DNA of 64,000 bases from an uncultured Selenomonas sp. (lineage in GTDB: Bacteria > Bacillota > Negativicutes > Selenomonadales > Selenomonadaceae): positions 1-64,000 of the forward strand of contig CAJPOT010000008.1 of NCBI GenBank assembly GCA_905372355.1, read 5' to 3'. This document shows positions 34,757 to 43,700 of the stretch, piece after piece. How positions within the stretch are numbered: the first letter of the stretch is position 1; every line of letters begins with the position of its first letter. The notes under the pieces were generated by a model that saw only the letters and a program-made list of their open reading frames with translations, was not told the DNA's origin and ran no database searches. The position numbers were made by a program, and so were the translations under genes.

Positions 34757-35119
34757 ATGCAGGAGACTCCCGTGCGCCTGCCGCACGATCACGGCCATCA
34801 AGGGGCCGCCCTGCCGCACATGCCCGATGCGGATACGCTCGCCACGGTATCGGCGGCCATGAAGCAGCTCGGTGACGCGACGCGGCTGCATATCTTCTGG
34901 TTCCTGTGCCATTACGAGGAATGTGTGATCAACATCGCCGCTTACATGCAGATGTCGAGTCCGGCGATCTCGCACCACCTGCGGCTCTTGAAGGCGAGCG
35001 GCCTCATCACCTCGCGGCGCGAAGGCAAGGAGATGTACTACCGCGCGGCCGAGACGCCGCTCGTCGAGGAACTGCACCACACAGTTGAACGAGTCGGACG
35101 CATCTCATGCCCGCGATAA
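34757..35119 (+). CDS. ArsR/SmtB-family metal-responsive repressor
   Basis: A 120-residue winged-helix protein. The DNA-recognition region is MSSPAISHHLRLLKASGLITSRREGKEMYY. Possible metal ligands are Cys and Glu in CHYEECVINIA (alpha-3), the His-rich N-terminus (LPHDHGHQG) and HH in the last helix (ELHHTVERV). This suggests a Zn/Cd/Co-type sensor, but no metal transporter is next to it, so the target is unknown. ATG 34757 follows AAGGGA. The terminator at 35125 ends the transcript. Confidence 0.85.
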   Translation: MQETPVRLPHDHGHQGAALPHMPDADTLATVSAAMKQLGDATRLHIFWFLCHYEECVINIAAYMQMSSPAISHHLRLLKASGLITSRREGKEMYYRAAETPLVEELHHTVERVGRISCPR

Positions 35120-35124
35120 GAAAA

Positions 35125-35164
35125 AACAGGCGCAAGGCAAGCGTGCTTGCCTTGCGCCTGTTTT
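35125..35164 (+). terminator. Terminator after the ArsR gene
   Basis: AACAGGCGCAAGGCAAGC and GCTTGCCTTGCGCCTGTT form an 18-bp stem with a short loop, flanked by A and T runs. Confidence 0.88.
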
Positions 35165-35188
35165 CCATAAAAAGTAAAGGAGGATTCC

Positions 35189-35749
35189 ATGTCATATACA
35201 GATTTTCAAATCGGCGAGAAATTTCCCCTGCCCATCCGCCAGCAAGGCGAGGGCGGACTTTTTCAAGTCGATGCGAACGGCGCGATGTTCATTTTGCAGC
35301 TCGCCAAGAGCGACATCATCGCCATCGAGGCCTTTCGCACGGGAGAGATGGAGCTTGCCCTCTACGAGAAGGAAGGCGTCCTCTTCCTTCTCTATCGGAT
35401 TCCCGGCATCTTCAAGGACGGCTGGGGGGACGCGCCGCTTTCCTTCGGCGGTCTTTCCAAGGGGCATCTGCCGTCAGAGGAGTCGCTCGCGAGAGCATCG
35501 CTGCACCTCTGCCTCGTCGACGCGCGGCTTTCCCTGCTGCTCGCACAGCGCGAGGCGCAGATGCCCGCCCCGTTCGCCGATTTTTTGCGCCGCCACACGC
35601 TTTCCGCCTTGGGAGCGCCTCTCGCGCCGCAGGACTTCGCCGTGCTCGTGCAAAGCATCTGGCAGCGCATGAGTCCCGCCAAGATGCGCGAGAAGGCCGC
35701 CGTCGTCTGGGAGATTCCGCTCGCGCTCAAGGGCGCTCCGCTGCATTGA
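35189..35749 (+). CDS. Conserved-looking cytoplasmic protein of unknown function
   Basis: A 186-residue soluble protein with no signal peptide or membrane segment and no motif I recognise. It begins MSYTDFQIGEKFPLPIRQQG. The first ~90 residues look like a small beta-rich domain (ALYEKEGVLFLLYRIPG, DAPLSFGG) and the remainder is helical. AAAGGAGG precedes ATG 35189. It is 25 bp before the asparaginase gene and probably cotranscribed with it. Confidence 0.6.
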   Translation: MSYTDFQIGEKFPLPIRQQGEGGLFQVDANGAMFILQLAKSDIIAIEAFRTGEMELALYEKEGVLFLLYRIPGIFKDGWGDAPLSFGGLSKGHLPSEESLARASLHLCLVDARLSLLLAQREAQMPAPFADFLRRHTLSALGAPLAPQDFAVLVQSIWQRMSPAKMREKAAVVWEIPLALKGAPLH

Positions 35750-35774
35750 CGCGCACGAGGAAAGGAGAATTCGC

Positions 35775-36761
35775 ATGAAGCCGAAAATCTGCATACTGAC
35801 GACGGGCGGCACGATCGCAGGCGCGGCGGCGCGTTCCGATGCGCTCACAGGCTATCGCGCGGGCGCACTCGGCGCGGACGAACTTCTCGCCGCCGTGCCC
35901 GAAATTGCAGACGTCTGCGCCATCGAGAGCGAGGAGGTCGCCGCCATCGACAGCAAGGATATGACGGAGGCGGTCTGGCTGCATCTTGCCGCCCGCATCA
36001 AAGCGGCGCTCGCTGCGGGCGCGGCGGGCATCGTCGTCACGCACGGCACGGATACGCTCGAAGAGACGGCGTACTTCCTGCATCTTGTCGTAAAGAGCGA
36101 AAAGCCCGTCGTCCTGACGGGCGCAATGCGTCCCGCAACGGCGCTATCTGCCGACGGCCCCTTGAACCTCCTCGACGCCGTGCGCCTTGCCGCCAGCCCC
36201 GAAGCGCACGGACAGGGTGCGCTCGTCGTGCTGAACGGCGAAATCCACAGCGCACGCGACGTCCAAAAGGTGCATACGACGGCCGTGCAGGCGTTCGCCT
36301 CGCCCGATGTCGGCGCGCTCGGCCGCATGGAAGAAGGGATACCGCATTTTCGCCGACGCGTGCTCACGCGCCATACACGCGAGAGCGAATTCGACCTTGC
36401 GGGCGTGACGGCTCTTCCCTATGTACCGATCCTCTACGGCCATGCGGGCGCGGACGCCCGTCTCGCCCGCGCCGCCATCGACAGCGGTGCGGCGGGCATC
36501 GTCCACGCGGGCACAGGCAACGGCAGCATACACGAAGCGCTGCTCGCGACACTCGCCGATGCCGCAGGAAAAGGCATCGGCGTCGTGCGCGCGAGCCGCA
36601 CGGGCGCGGGTGCAGTTCTCTTCGCCGAGAGCGCCTACGCTGACGCGGGCTTCATCGACGCCGACACGCTGCCGCCCGCCAAGGCGCGCATCCTGCTCGC
36701 TCTCGCGCTCTTAAAGACAAATGACCGCGACGAAATCCAGCGCATGTTCCGCGAATATTGA
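35775..36761 (+). CDS. ansA: L-asparaginase
   Basis: A 328-residue bacterial asparaginase. The first catalytic Thr is in ILTTGGTIAGA (residues ~6-16) and the second catalytic triad is in VVTHGTDTLEETAYFL. There is no signal peptide, so it is a cytoplasmic (type I-like) enzyme hydrolysing asparagine to aspartate and ammonia. Aspartate can feed fumarate and succinate, the substrates of the propionate pathway. Confidence 0.92.
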   Translation: MKPKICILTTGGTIAGAAARSDALTGYRAGALGADELLAAVPEIADVCAIESEEVAAIDSKDMTEAVWLHLAARIKAALAAGAAGIVVTHGTDTLEETAYFLHLVVKSEKPVVLTGAMRPATALSADGPLNLLDAVRLAASPEAHGQGALVVLNGEIHSARDVQKVHTTAVQAFASPDVGALGRMEEGIPHFRRRVLTRHTRESEFDLAGVTALPYVPILYGHAGADARLARAAIDSGAAGIVHAGTGNGSIHEALLATLADAAGKGIGVVRASRTGAGAVLFAESAYADAGFIDADTLPPAKARILLALALLKTNDRDEIQRMFREY

Positions 36762-36764
36762 CAC

Positions 36765-36808
36765 AAAAGGGCTTTCATGCACAGACAACAGCGCGTGAAA
36801 GCCCTTTT
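36765..36808 (+). terminator. Terminator after the asparaginase gene
   Basis: AAAAGGGCTTTCA (36765-36777) and TGAAAGCCCTTTT (36796-36808) form a 13-bp stem that ends in T residues. Confidence 0.85.
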
Positions 36809-36920
36809 CCCAAAAGACGCGTGAAGAAGTCTTGTGCGTCCCACTGGAATAACTGCCCGCGATGGAGTATAATAGAAGAAGTATAATTTGGGGTCGTGTG
36901 CCGTCCGAAGGGAGAGTTAC

Positions 36921-38651
36921 ATGAAGGCCTATGAGTTGAAAATCGCTTTGCGCGGGCAGTCGCCGGAGGTTTGGCGGCGCGTTCTCGTGCCCGAGGAGCT
37001 GACGTTTTCACAGCTCGCGCTCGTCTTCAACCTGGCGATGGGTTGGGAGAAGGAGACGGTGTTCTCCTTCCTGCTGCCGCACAAGAAGATGGTCGTCACC
37101 GAACTGTCGGAAGAGCAGGCGCATGGCGAGCGGCTGAAAGAAGCTGCCGTGGTGCAAATCTGCCGCCATCTGGAACGTGCGGGCGCCTTTCTTTACCTCT
37201 ACGCGAACCGGCGCGAGATGCGCCACGACGTGTCTCTGGAAAAGATTGTCGAGCCGTGGAGCGGCAGGGCGCCACAGGTGCTCGAATGGAGCGGCGCACG
37301 CACGGCGGCAGCGGTGCTCGGCGGCGGGAAAGATGCAGCTGATGACGTCCGCTACGATATGGACGCCGTGAACGAGAAGCTCGCCCTTTGGTGCCGCCTC
37401 GACCGACGGCGCTACGAAGATCGTCCGCTGGCAAAGCTGTACGAGGATATGGAAGCGGGGAGATACGGCTTTTCCGCCTACAAGTACAAAATTCGCTCCA
37501 TCGAAGGAGCGAACGCCACACCGGAAGCGCAGAAGGCCTTCTTTTCCACGGTCTTCCACCAGCGCCTGCAGGATACGAAGGACGAAGAGCGCGTGCCGCC
37601 GACGCTTCGCGACATGTTCGCAGGCTTCGCCAAGGAAGAGCTGCTCTCGATTGCCGAGCAAAAAGGCATCGAGGTGCGCCACGGCATGCGCAAGCAGGAC
37701 ATCATCCGTCATCTGACGAAGAAGATGCTCGATCCTCACGTCATGGAAGAGTACTTCCTCTGCCTGAGCGACGAAGAGGTCTTTTCCCTGCAGCAGCTGC
37801 TCGCCAACCTTGACGACTTCGAGGAAGAATCGGAGCACAACTTCGAGACCCTTTCGACCGCGGGATACATCGCCGAAACGCCCGAATTTGAACTCGTTAT
37901 CTCACGCGACGTCGCCGCAGGGTTCATCCCCTTCGCCGTGGACATGGGAGAGGAGCTTTACAACAGGCGCAGAAGGCGCACATGGCTCATCAACACGATT
38001 CTCACGGCGAACGTCCTCTACAGCGTGACGCCGCTCGACATCCTGTGCCGCATCTACAACCAAGGCGGCATCGGCGACCTGAAGCCTGCGGAACTCAAAA
38101 AGGAAATGGAAAAGATTCCTCCCGAGTTCCTCGCCGGCTACTGGCAGCGAGGCGACGTCTTCATCTCCGAAGGGCTGGACGAAGAGGAGATCCGCGTCAT
38201 CCTGGAATCGCAGGGCGACGGCGACTTCTACATCCCCGCCACAGAGGAAATCCCTCTCTTCGCACAGGGGCTTGCGCTTTCCGATCCGACCGACGAGCAG
38301 GCGCTGGGTCTCTTCTTCCACGAAACGCTCTCCTACGATGAGGAGGAAACCGTGGAAATCATGCGGCACATCCATTGGACACTGCTCGCGGGCGCTCCCG
38401 TTTCCTTCGTGCGCGACATGCTCAAGGACGACGGCTATTTCGACGCTCTGACGAAGGAACAGGACGTCACCCTGCGCCGCCTGCTGAACCGACTGCACGA
38501 CAGCACGCGCTCCGTCGCGAACCGCGGCTTCACGACGAACGAGATCAAGGAGCGACAGCAGGCAGCACGTGCCAAGAAGGAAGAGCGCAAGAAGGCCTCA
38601 CGCCAAAAAGTCATTTTTTTGAAAGACAGGAACAAGGAGAAATCACATTGA
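36921..38651 (+). CDS. Plasmid pRiA4b ORF-3-like domain protein
   Basis: A 576-residue protein. The N-terminal ~180 residues (MKAYELKIALRGQSPEVWRR, VFNLAMGWEKETVFSF) match the pRiA4b ORF-3-like fold, whose function is unknown. The middle has a SAP/Rho-N-like helical segment (KEELLSIAEQKGIEVRHGM). The C-terminal half is acidic and helical, and the end is very basic (QQAARAKKEERKKASRQ), suggesting nucleic acid contact. GGGAGAG precedes ATG 36921. Its stop overlaps the ychF start. Confidence 0.75.
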   Translation: MKAYELKIALRGQSPEVWRRVLVPEELTFSQLALVFNLAMGWEKETVFSFLLPHKKMVVTELSEEQAHGERLKEAAVVQICRHLERAGAFLYLYANRREMRHDVSLEKIVEPWSGRAPQVLEWSGARTAAAVLGGGKDAADDVRYDMDAVNEKLALWCRLDRRRYEDRPLAKLYEDMEAGRYGFSAYKYKIRSIEGANATPEAQKAFFSTVFHQRLQDTKDEERVPPTLRDMFAGFAKEELLSIAEQKGIEVRHGMRKQDIIRHLTKKMLDPHVMEEYFLCLSDEEVFSLQQLLANLDDFEEESEHNFETLSTAGYIAETPEFELVISRDVAAGFIPFAVDMGEELYNRRRRRTWLINTILTANVLYSVTPLDILCRIYNQGGIGDLKPAELKKEMEKIPPEFLAGYWQRGDVFISEGLDEEEIRVILESQGDGDFYIPATEEIPLFAQGLALSDPTDEQALGLFFHETLSYDEEETVEIMRHIHWTLLAGAPVSFVRDMLKDDGYFDALTKEQDVTLRRLLNRLHDSTRSVANRGFTTNEIKERQQAARAKKEERKKASRQKVIFLKDRNKEKSH

Positions 38652-39754
38652 GCAATCTGGACGTAGGTATCGTAGGTCTGCCGAATGTCGGCAAGAGCAC
38701 CCTTTTCAACGCGATCACGAAGGCGGGCGCAGAAGCGGCGAACTATCCCTTCTGCACGATCGAGCCGAACGTCGGCGTCGTCGACGTGCCCGACGCTCGC
38801 CTTGCGGTGCTGCACGAGATGTACCAGTCGAAGAAGACGACGCCCGCCTCCGTGCGCTTCGTCGACATCGCCGGCCTCGTCGCTGGCGCGTCGAAGGGCG
38901 AAGGACTCGGCAACAAGTTCCTCGAGCACATCCGGCAGGTCGATGCCATCGCCCACGTCGTGCGCTGCTTCGAGGATACGAACATCACGCACGTCGCGGC
39001 GACGATCGACCCCGTGCGCGACATCGAGACGATCCTCACGGAATTGTGCCTCGCCGATCTCGAAGTCCTCGAAAAGCGCATCATGAAGCTCGCCAAGCTC
39101 GCCAAGAGCGGCAGCAAGGAGGCGAAAGCGGAGGACGAGGTGCTGCGCCGCATCAAGGCTTGCCTCGAAGAGGGCAAGTCGGCCAGAAGCCTCGATCTCA
39201 CGGAGGACGAGCTATCGCTCATCCGCGAGATGAACTTCCTGACCTTGAAGCCCATGCTCTACGTCGCCAACGTCGCCGAGGACGAGGCGGCAAAGGACGG
39301 CGCGGGAAATGCGCACGTCGCCGCCGTGCGCGACTACGCGGCAAAGGAAGGATCGGAAGTCGTCGTCGTCTCAGCGCGCGTAGAGTCGGAAATCGCCGAA
39401 CTCGACGCAGAAGATGCGAAGGCCTTCCTCGAAGAACTCGGCCTTACGGAAAGCGGACTCGACCGTCTGATCAAGGCGGCGTTCGAGCTTCTGGGACTCT
39501 TGACGTTCCTGACGGCAGGACCGGACGAGTGCCGCGCCTGGACGATCGTGCGCGGCACGACAGCGCCCAAGGCGGCGGGCAAGATCCACTCCGACATCGA
39601 GCGCGGCTTCATCCGCGCGGAGATCGTCAACTACGACGACCTTGTCGCTGCGGGCAGCACGGCGGCCGCCCGCGAAAAGGGGCAAGTGCGCCTTGAAGGC
39701 AAGGACTATGTGATGCAGGACGGCGACGTGACGTACTTCCGCTTCAACGTGTGA
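38648..39754 (+). CDS. ychF: Redox-regulated ATPase YchF/Ola1
   Basis: A 368-residue Obg-family protein. It has the P-loop VGLPNVGKSTLFNAIT and the G3 region VDIAGLVAGASKGEGLGNKFLEHIRQVD, with NVAED where GTPases have NKxD; that change explains ATP preference in YchF. A C-terminal TGS domain ends in MQDGDVTYFRFNV. It binds ribosomes and acts in translation and oxidative stress control. The start is TTG 38648 with AAGGAG 8 nt upstream, overlapping the stop of the preceding gene by 4 bp. Confidence 0.95.
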   Translation: MSNLDVGIVGLPNVGKSTLFNAITKAGAEAANYPFCTIEPNVGVVDVPDARLAVLHEMYQSKKTTPASVRFVDIAGLVAGASKGEGLGNKFLEHIRQVDAIAHVVRCFEDTNITHVAATIDPVRDIETILTELCLADLEVLEKRIMKLAKLAKSGSKEAKAEDEVLRRIKACLEEGKSARSLDLTEDELSLIREMNFLTLKPMLYVANVAEDEAAKDGAGNAHVAAVRDYAAKEGSEVVVVSARVESEIAELDAEDAKAFLEELGLTESGLDRLIKAAFELLGLLTFLTAGPDECRAWTIVRGTTAPKAAGKIHSDIERGFIRAEIVNYDDLVAAGSTAAAREKGQVRLEGKDYVMQDGDVTYFRFNV

Positions 39755-39834
39755 GTTTGCAGCGCGTGATACTGGGGACGGGGCGCGTGCGCCGCTTCCC
39801 CGATCTATTTCTATCGCAATAGGAGGCGGCGGCC

Positions 39835-41217
39835 ATGACAGCACAGAAGCGGATCTTTGCGGCAGTCCTGCTCACATCCTTCATGGGGCCGTTTCTCGGC
39901 AGCTGCATCAACATCGCCATCCCGACGATCGCCGTGGAGTTCTCGTGCCCCGCGACGGATCTCTCGTGGCTCGCGACCGCCTTCCTCTTGGGCGCCGTCG
40001 CCCTGCTCCTGCCTTTTGGCCGCATGGCGGACATCCTCGGCCGATGTCGCATCTACGCGATCGGCACGGCGGCGATGGCCGCCGTCTCCTTCGTCGCGGC
40101 GTTTTCCCCCTCGGTCTCCTTCCTCATCGCCATGCGCGCCCTGCAGGGACTGTCCCTAGGACTCGTCTTTTCGAGCGGCATGGCGCTCCTCGTGGCGGCA
40201 CATCCCGCGAAGCAGCGCGGGCGCGCCATCGGCTACTCCGCCGCCGCCACCTACGTCGGACTGTCCTTGGGGCCTGTGATCGGTGGTCTCGTCACGCAGC
40301 ACCTGGACTGGCGGCTTCTCTTCGTCCTCACAGCCATCGTCATCCTCGTGAGCAGCCTGCTCGTGCGCACGATCAAAGAAGATTGGTACGGCGAGCGAGA
40401 AGGCGGCTTCGATCTGCCCGGCGCAATCTTCTACACGGCAGCGAGCACGCTGACGCTCTACGGGCTTTCCTCTCTCGCCGCCTTCACCTGGATGCGTTTC
40501 GTACTGCTCGCGGGACTCGTCTTTCTCGCGCTCTTTCTTTGGCAAGAGCGGCGGGCGAGCACGCCGCTCCTTCATCTCTCGCTCTTTGCGAACACGGTCT
40601 TTGCCATGAGCAACCTCGCCGCGTTTTTGAACTACAGCGCGACGTATGCGATCGGCTTCTTGCTCTCGCTCTACCTGCAGCTCGTGCGCGGCCTCGACGC
40701 TTCGACGGCGGGCGTCGTCCTGCTCCTGCAGCCCTTGATGATGGCGATCCTCTCGCCCATCGCGGGAGCGCTCTCCGACAAACACGAGCCGCGCCTCGTC
40801 GCGAGCTTCGGCATGGCACTGACGACCGCGGGCATCTTCTTCTGCTCGCTCTTCGATGCCGGGACGCCGCTTCCCCTCATCGCAGCTGCCTGCGTCATCA
40901 TCGGCATCGGTTTCGGCTTCTTCTCGCCGGCAAACAACAATGCCATCATGGGTGCCGTCTCCAAGAAGCTCTACGGCGTCGCCTCTTCCATGGTCTCGGT
41001 CATGCGCCTCTCGGGACAGGCTGTCTCCATGGCGGTCGTGACCCTGCTGCTCGCACAAGCGACACTTCCCGCAGCCGCCGACTGGACGGAGGAACTTTCA
41101 GCGGCGATCCGCCTCATCTTCTCCTGTCTGACCGTCTCATGCGTTGCCGGCGTCATCGCCTCGCTCATGCGCGGCAGGAGAAAAACAGCCGAAGAGGACG
41201 CGAGCGGATATGAATGA
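39835..41217 (+). CDS. MFS drug/metabolite exporter, DHA2 (14-helix) family
   Basis: A 460-residue membrane protein with about 14 hydrophobic helices. Motif A-like sequence is LPFGRMADILGRCRIY. The family motif C region is YVGLSLGPVIGGL, and SCINIAIPTIAVEF stands in helix 1, as in EmrB/QacA proteins. It should export small molecules using the proton gradient. The substrate cannot be predicted. It has its own ribosome-binding site (AGGAGG) 80 bp after ychF. Confidence 0.88.
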   Translation: MTAQKRIFAAVLLTSFMGPFLGSCINIAIPTIAVEFSCPATDLSWLATAFLLGAVALLLPFGRMADILGRCRIYAIGTAAMAAVSFVAAFSPSVSFLIAMRALQGLSLGLVFSSGMALLVAAHPAKQRGRAIGYSAAATYVGLSLGPVIGGLVTQHLDWRLLFVLTAIVILVSSLLVRTIKEDWYGEREGGFDLPGAIFYTAASTLTLYGLSSLAAFTWMRFVLLAGLVFLALFLWQERRASTPLLHLSLFANTVFAMSNLAAFLNYSATYAIGFLLSLYLQLVRGLDASTAGVVLLLQPLMMAILSPIAGALSDKHEPRLVASFGMALTTAGIFFCSLFDAGTPLPLIAAACVIIGIGFGFFSPANNNAIMGAVSKKLYGVASSMVSVMRLSGQAVSMAVVTLLLAQATLPAAADWTEELSAAIRLIFSCLTVSCVAGVIASLMRGRRKTAEEDASGYE

Positions 41218-41234
41218 CGGAAAGGAGTGCAGCC

Positions 41235-41426
41235 ATGCAGCGCTATGAACCGGGCGACATCGTGCGCATGAAGAAGCGCCACCCGTGCGGCAGCGACCTC
41301 TGGCGCATCCTGCGCACAGGCACGGACTTCGGCCTCAAATGCGAAGGCTGCGGGCGCTTCGTACAGATCGGGCGCGAGAAATTTCTGCGCCTCGTGCGCG
41401 AGGTCAAGGAAAAGCTGGACACTTAA
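41235..41426 (+). CDS. DUF951 family protein
   Basis: A 63-residue protein, MQRYEPGDIVRMKKRHPCGS to REVKEKLDT. It has the conserved KKxHPCGS and CEGCGRFVQIGREKF segments of DUF951; three cysteines could bind a metal. The function is unknown. In many Firmicutes this small gene is close to ychF, as here. AAAGGAG precedes ATG 41235. Confidence 0.88.
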   Translation: MQRYEPGDIVRMKKRHPCGSDLWRILRTGTDFGLKCEGCGRFVQIGREKFLRLVREVKEKLDT

Positions 41427-41475
41427 AGCCATTCCTTCGGGTGATAAAAGCATGAATGAAAGGAGGAGAAGCGAC

Positions 41476-42123
41476 ATGGAAAGCGGCAAGAGCGATAAGA
41501 GTGGCAAGACGAGCCTTTTTCCTGTCGCCATGCCTCCGGCATCGACGAAGGAAAAGCAGCTGATCGCCATCGGCGCCTCGACGGGCGGTACGGAAGCGAT
41601 CGCGGCCATCCTCAAGAACCTCGCGCCGCCGCTCCCTCCCATCGTCATCGTGCAGCACATCCCGCCCATCTTCAGCAACCACTTTGCGCACAGACTCAAC
41701 GCCATATCGAAGCTCACAGTCAAAGAAGCCGAGGACGGCGAAGCCATCAAGGACTCGACCGCCTACATCGCGCCCGGCGGCCAGCACATGAAGCTCGAAA
41801 GGCGCTCGGGCAGGCTCATCGTCACATGCACGAAGGGCGACCCCGTGAACTGGGTGCGCCCGTCCGCCGACGTCCTCTTCTTCACCGTCGCAGAACTCGT
41901 CGGCGACGCAGCGCTCGGCGTCATCCTCACGGGCATGGGCGCGGACGGCGCGAAGGGACTCTTCGCCATGCGCCGCGCGGGCGCCATGACGTTCGGTCAG
42001 GACGAAACCTCATGCGTCGTCTACGGCATGCCGCGCGCGGCCTTCGAGTTGGGAGCAGTCGAACGCCAACTGCCGCTCGCGATGATGGCCGGCGCGATCA
42101 CGCAGGCCGTGCGCGGGCGATAG
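41476..42123 (+). CDS. Free-standing CheB-type methylesterase domain
   Basis: A 215-residue protein that aligns only with the C-terminal esterase domain of CheB. The catalytic triad is visible: Ser in IGASTGGTEAI, His in VQHIPPIFS and Asp in GMGADGAKGL. CheB removes methyl (or amide) groups from glutamates of chemoreceptors. The N-terminal receiver domain is replaced by a ~25-residue Ser/Lys-rich tail, so control by CheA phosphorylation is missing. ATG 41476 follows GGAGG. No other chemotaxis genes are in the window. Confidence 0.88.
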   Translation: MESGKSDKSGKTSLFPVAMPPASTKEKQLIAIGASTGGTEAIAAILKNLAPPLPPIVIVQHIPPIFSNHFAHRLNAISKLTVKEAEDGEAIKDSTAYIAPGGQHMKLERRSGRLIVTCTKGDPVNWVRPSADVLFFTVAELVGDAALGVILTGMGADGAKGLFAMRRAGAMTFGQDETSCVVYGMPRAAFELGAVERQLPLAMMAGAITQAVRGR

Positions 42124-42134
42124 AAAGGACTTTT

Positions 42135-42713
42135 ATGGAAATCAGCAACCTCGCCTGCCCCAACTGCGGCAGTGAAAACACAGTATCCGTTCCTCTCATG
42201 TACAAGAGAGGCCACGCCACGGGAACGGCAACGCATAAGGAAATCGTCGGCTACGACGTAGAAACGACGACAACCACCTATTCAGACGGCTCGAAAAAAA
42301 CAGAAGAGACCGGCCGGCATGCCGTCTACGGCGATGTCACGCGCCCAACTTACACGGTCACGGATCTTGCCCGTGAGATCGCTCCGCCGCCCGAGCCAAA
42401 GCTCAAGCAACTTGAACATGACACTATGACGGTTGGCTGCGTTTCTTTTGGTTGCCTGCTACCAATCCTGTCGCTTGTCATAAGCCTAGTGGCCTACAAA
42501 TTTTCAAAGCTCTCGGGTCTGGAAAATACCTTGACCTATATCGCTGCGGCACTCGTCATTTGGAAACTCTGGAACGACCGCAGAACTACAAACAAGAAAA
42601 ATCGCGCACGGAAAGAAGAATATGATCAGGCCATGGAAGAATATACGCGCCGTCTTGCGGAGTGGGAAAAACTCTTCATCTGCATGCGCTGTGGTCATAT
42701 CTTTAAGCCATAG
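42135..42713 (+). CDS. Zinc-ribbon membrane protein of unknown function
   Basis: A 192-residue protein. The N-terminal zinc-ribbon half CPNCGSEN pairs with CMRCGHIFKP at the very C-terminus, suggesting that the ends fold together. A Thr-rich stretch (DVETTTTTYSDGSKK) is followed by two membrane helices around residues 100-140 and a charged helix. No known function. AAAGGAC precedes ATG 42135, 11 bp after the CheB-like gene. Confidence 0.7.
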   Translation: MEISNLACPNCGSENTVSVPLMYKRGHATGTATHKEIVGYDVETTTTTYSDGSKKTEETGRHAVYGDVTRPTYTVTDLAREIAPPPEPKLKQLEHDTMTVGCVSFGCLLPILSLVISLVAYKFSKLSGLENTLTYIAAALVIWKLWNDRRTTNKKNRARKEEYDQAMEEYTRRLAEWEKLFICMRCGHIFKP

Positions 42714-42726
42714 CCTCCTTCCGAAA

Positions 42727-42778
42727 AAAACGAGCGACTGTATGAGACATCTCCCCGTTTCATACAGTCGCTCGTTTT
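42727..42778 (+). terminator. Strong terminator ending the plus-strand gene block
   Basis: AAAACGAGCGACTGTATGA (42727-42745) and its exact complement at 42760-42778 form a 19-bp stem with 14-nt loop and flanking A/T runs. Confidence 0.9.
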
Positions 42779-42794
42779 CTTCTCTACAAATCCC

Positions 42795-43011
42795 TTATAT
42801 CTCACAAATCCCGATCCTGCGCAGATAATTATATGTTCCATCATAATATTCTGGTCTACGCGTAGCATCACTTAAGTCACCTTGCGGTATGAAAATGACC
42901 AGTCCCTGTCTCGCTCTCGTCAGAAGAACCCGATAGGCAAAATCTGATCTGCTTCACATGCAAGAAAACCTTGGATTTCACTGGAATAATACGCTCTTCC
43001 CACCTTATTTC
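42795..43011 (-). pseudogene. Remnant of a DUF2075-type (Schlafen-like) DNA/RNA helicase
   Basis: On the minus strand the frame ending at 42795 reads RSDFAYRVLLTRARQGLVIF, then IPQGDLSDATRRPEYYDGTY, then NYLRRIGICEI-stop. This is the C-terminal motif VI region of DUF2075 helicases, including the TRARQG arginine finger. Just upstream, in another frame (42951-43011), YYSSEIQGF resembles the preceding motif of the same family. The rest is deleted and shifted. No start or body remains, so it is a gene relic. Confidence 0.7.
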
Positions 43012-43049
43012 CCCCCTGAATATCCGTCACATTCCTCCTTCGTGCCTTT

Positions 43050-43688
43050 TCACGCCCGCGCCTCGTACGGATAGACCGTGAGTGCGCCCTCCTTGTACTC
43101 GCCGATGTAGACATCCTTGAGTTCATATCCCTGCTCTCGAAGCGCCGCGTCGAGCCAGATCCGATCCTTGTCGGCAAGTTCCAAGGCTTCCTCATCTGCC
43201 TGTCCGTCGACGACGACGGGATAGCGTGCGTTCTGCTCGCCGTACTGGATGACCGTGAGCTGACCGTTCGGCTCAAGAACGGCACGCTTGACGTCCTTGA
43301 CGAAATAGACGCCCGCCGTGCGCAGTTTCAGATGGATGTCGTGCGCGAGGAGTCCCCGCCTCATGCACTCTTCGACGTCGAGCTTGCCGCGCTCGATGAT
43401 GCGCACGGGATGTCCGTCGACGAAGGATTTGACGGCGCTGCTGTTCGACTTCATGTATTTCAGGAGCAGGACGAGCATTGTCCAAGCGATGAGCACGAGG
43501 ATGAAGTCCATGAAAGAAATATTCTCGTTGTATATGACGCCGCCGATGATGCCGCCGAGAACGTAGTTCTGCACCTGATCGGTCGCGGAGCTAGGCGCGA
43601 GATTTCCCTTGCCGAGGAGATTCATCTGCAGCACGAGGCACAGAAGCCCGAGCGCAAGTTTTGCCAAGACCAGCGAATATGTGAGCAT
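43050..43688 (-). CDS. DUF421 (YetF-like) membrane protein
   Basis: A 212-residue protein with three N-terminal membrane helices (residues 5-25, 45-62, 62-78). Two soluble domains follow, with the family motif GHPVRIIERGKLDVEECMRRG and a C-terminal segment ELKDVYIGEYKEGALTVYPYEARA. YetF proteins are linked to spore or envelope functions of unknown mechanism. It lies 12 bp after the DUF3290 gene; the two domains usually occur as neighbours. Confidence 0.88.
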   Translation of the reverse strand: MLTYSLVLAKLALGLLCLVLQMNLLGKGNLAPSSATDQVQNYVLGGIIGGVIYNENISFMDFILVLIAWTMLVLLLKYMKSNSSAVKSFVDGHPVRIIERGKLDVEECMRRGLLAHDIHLKLRTAGVYFVKDVKRAVLEPNGQLTVIQYGEQNARYPVVVDGQADEEALELADKDRIWLDAALREQGYELKDVYIGEYKEGALTVYPYEARA

Positions 43689-43700
43689 TGCGCGTCCCTC

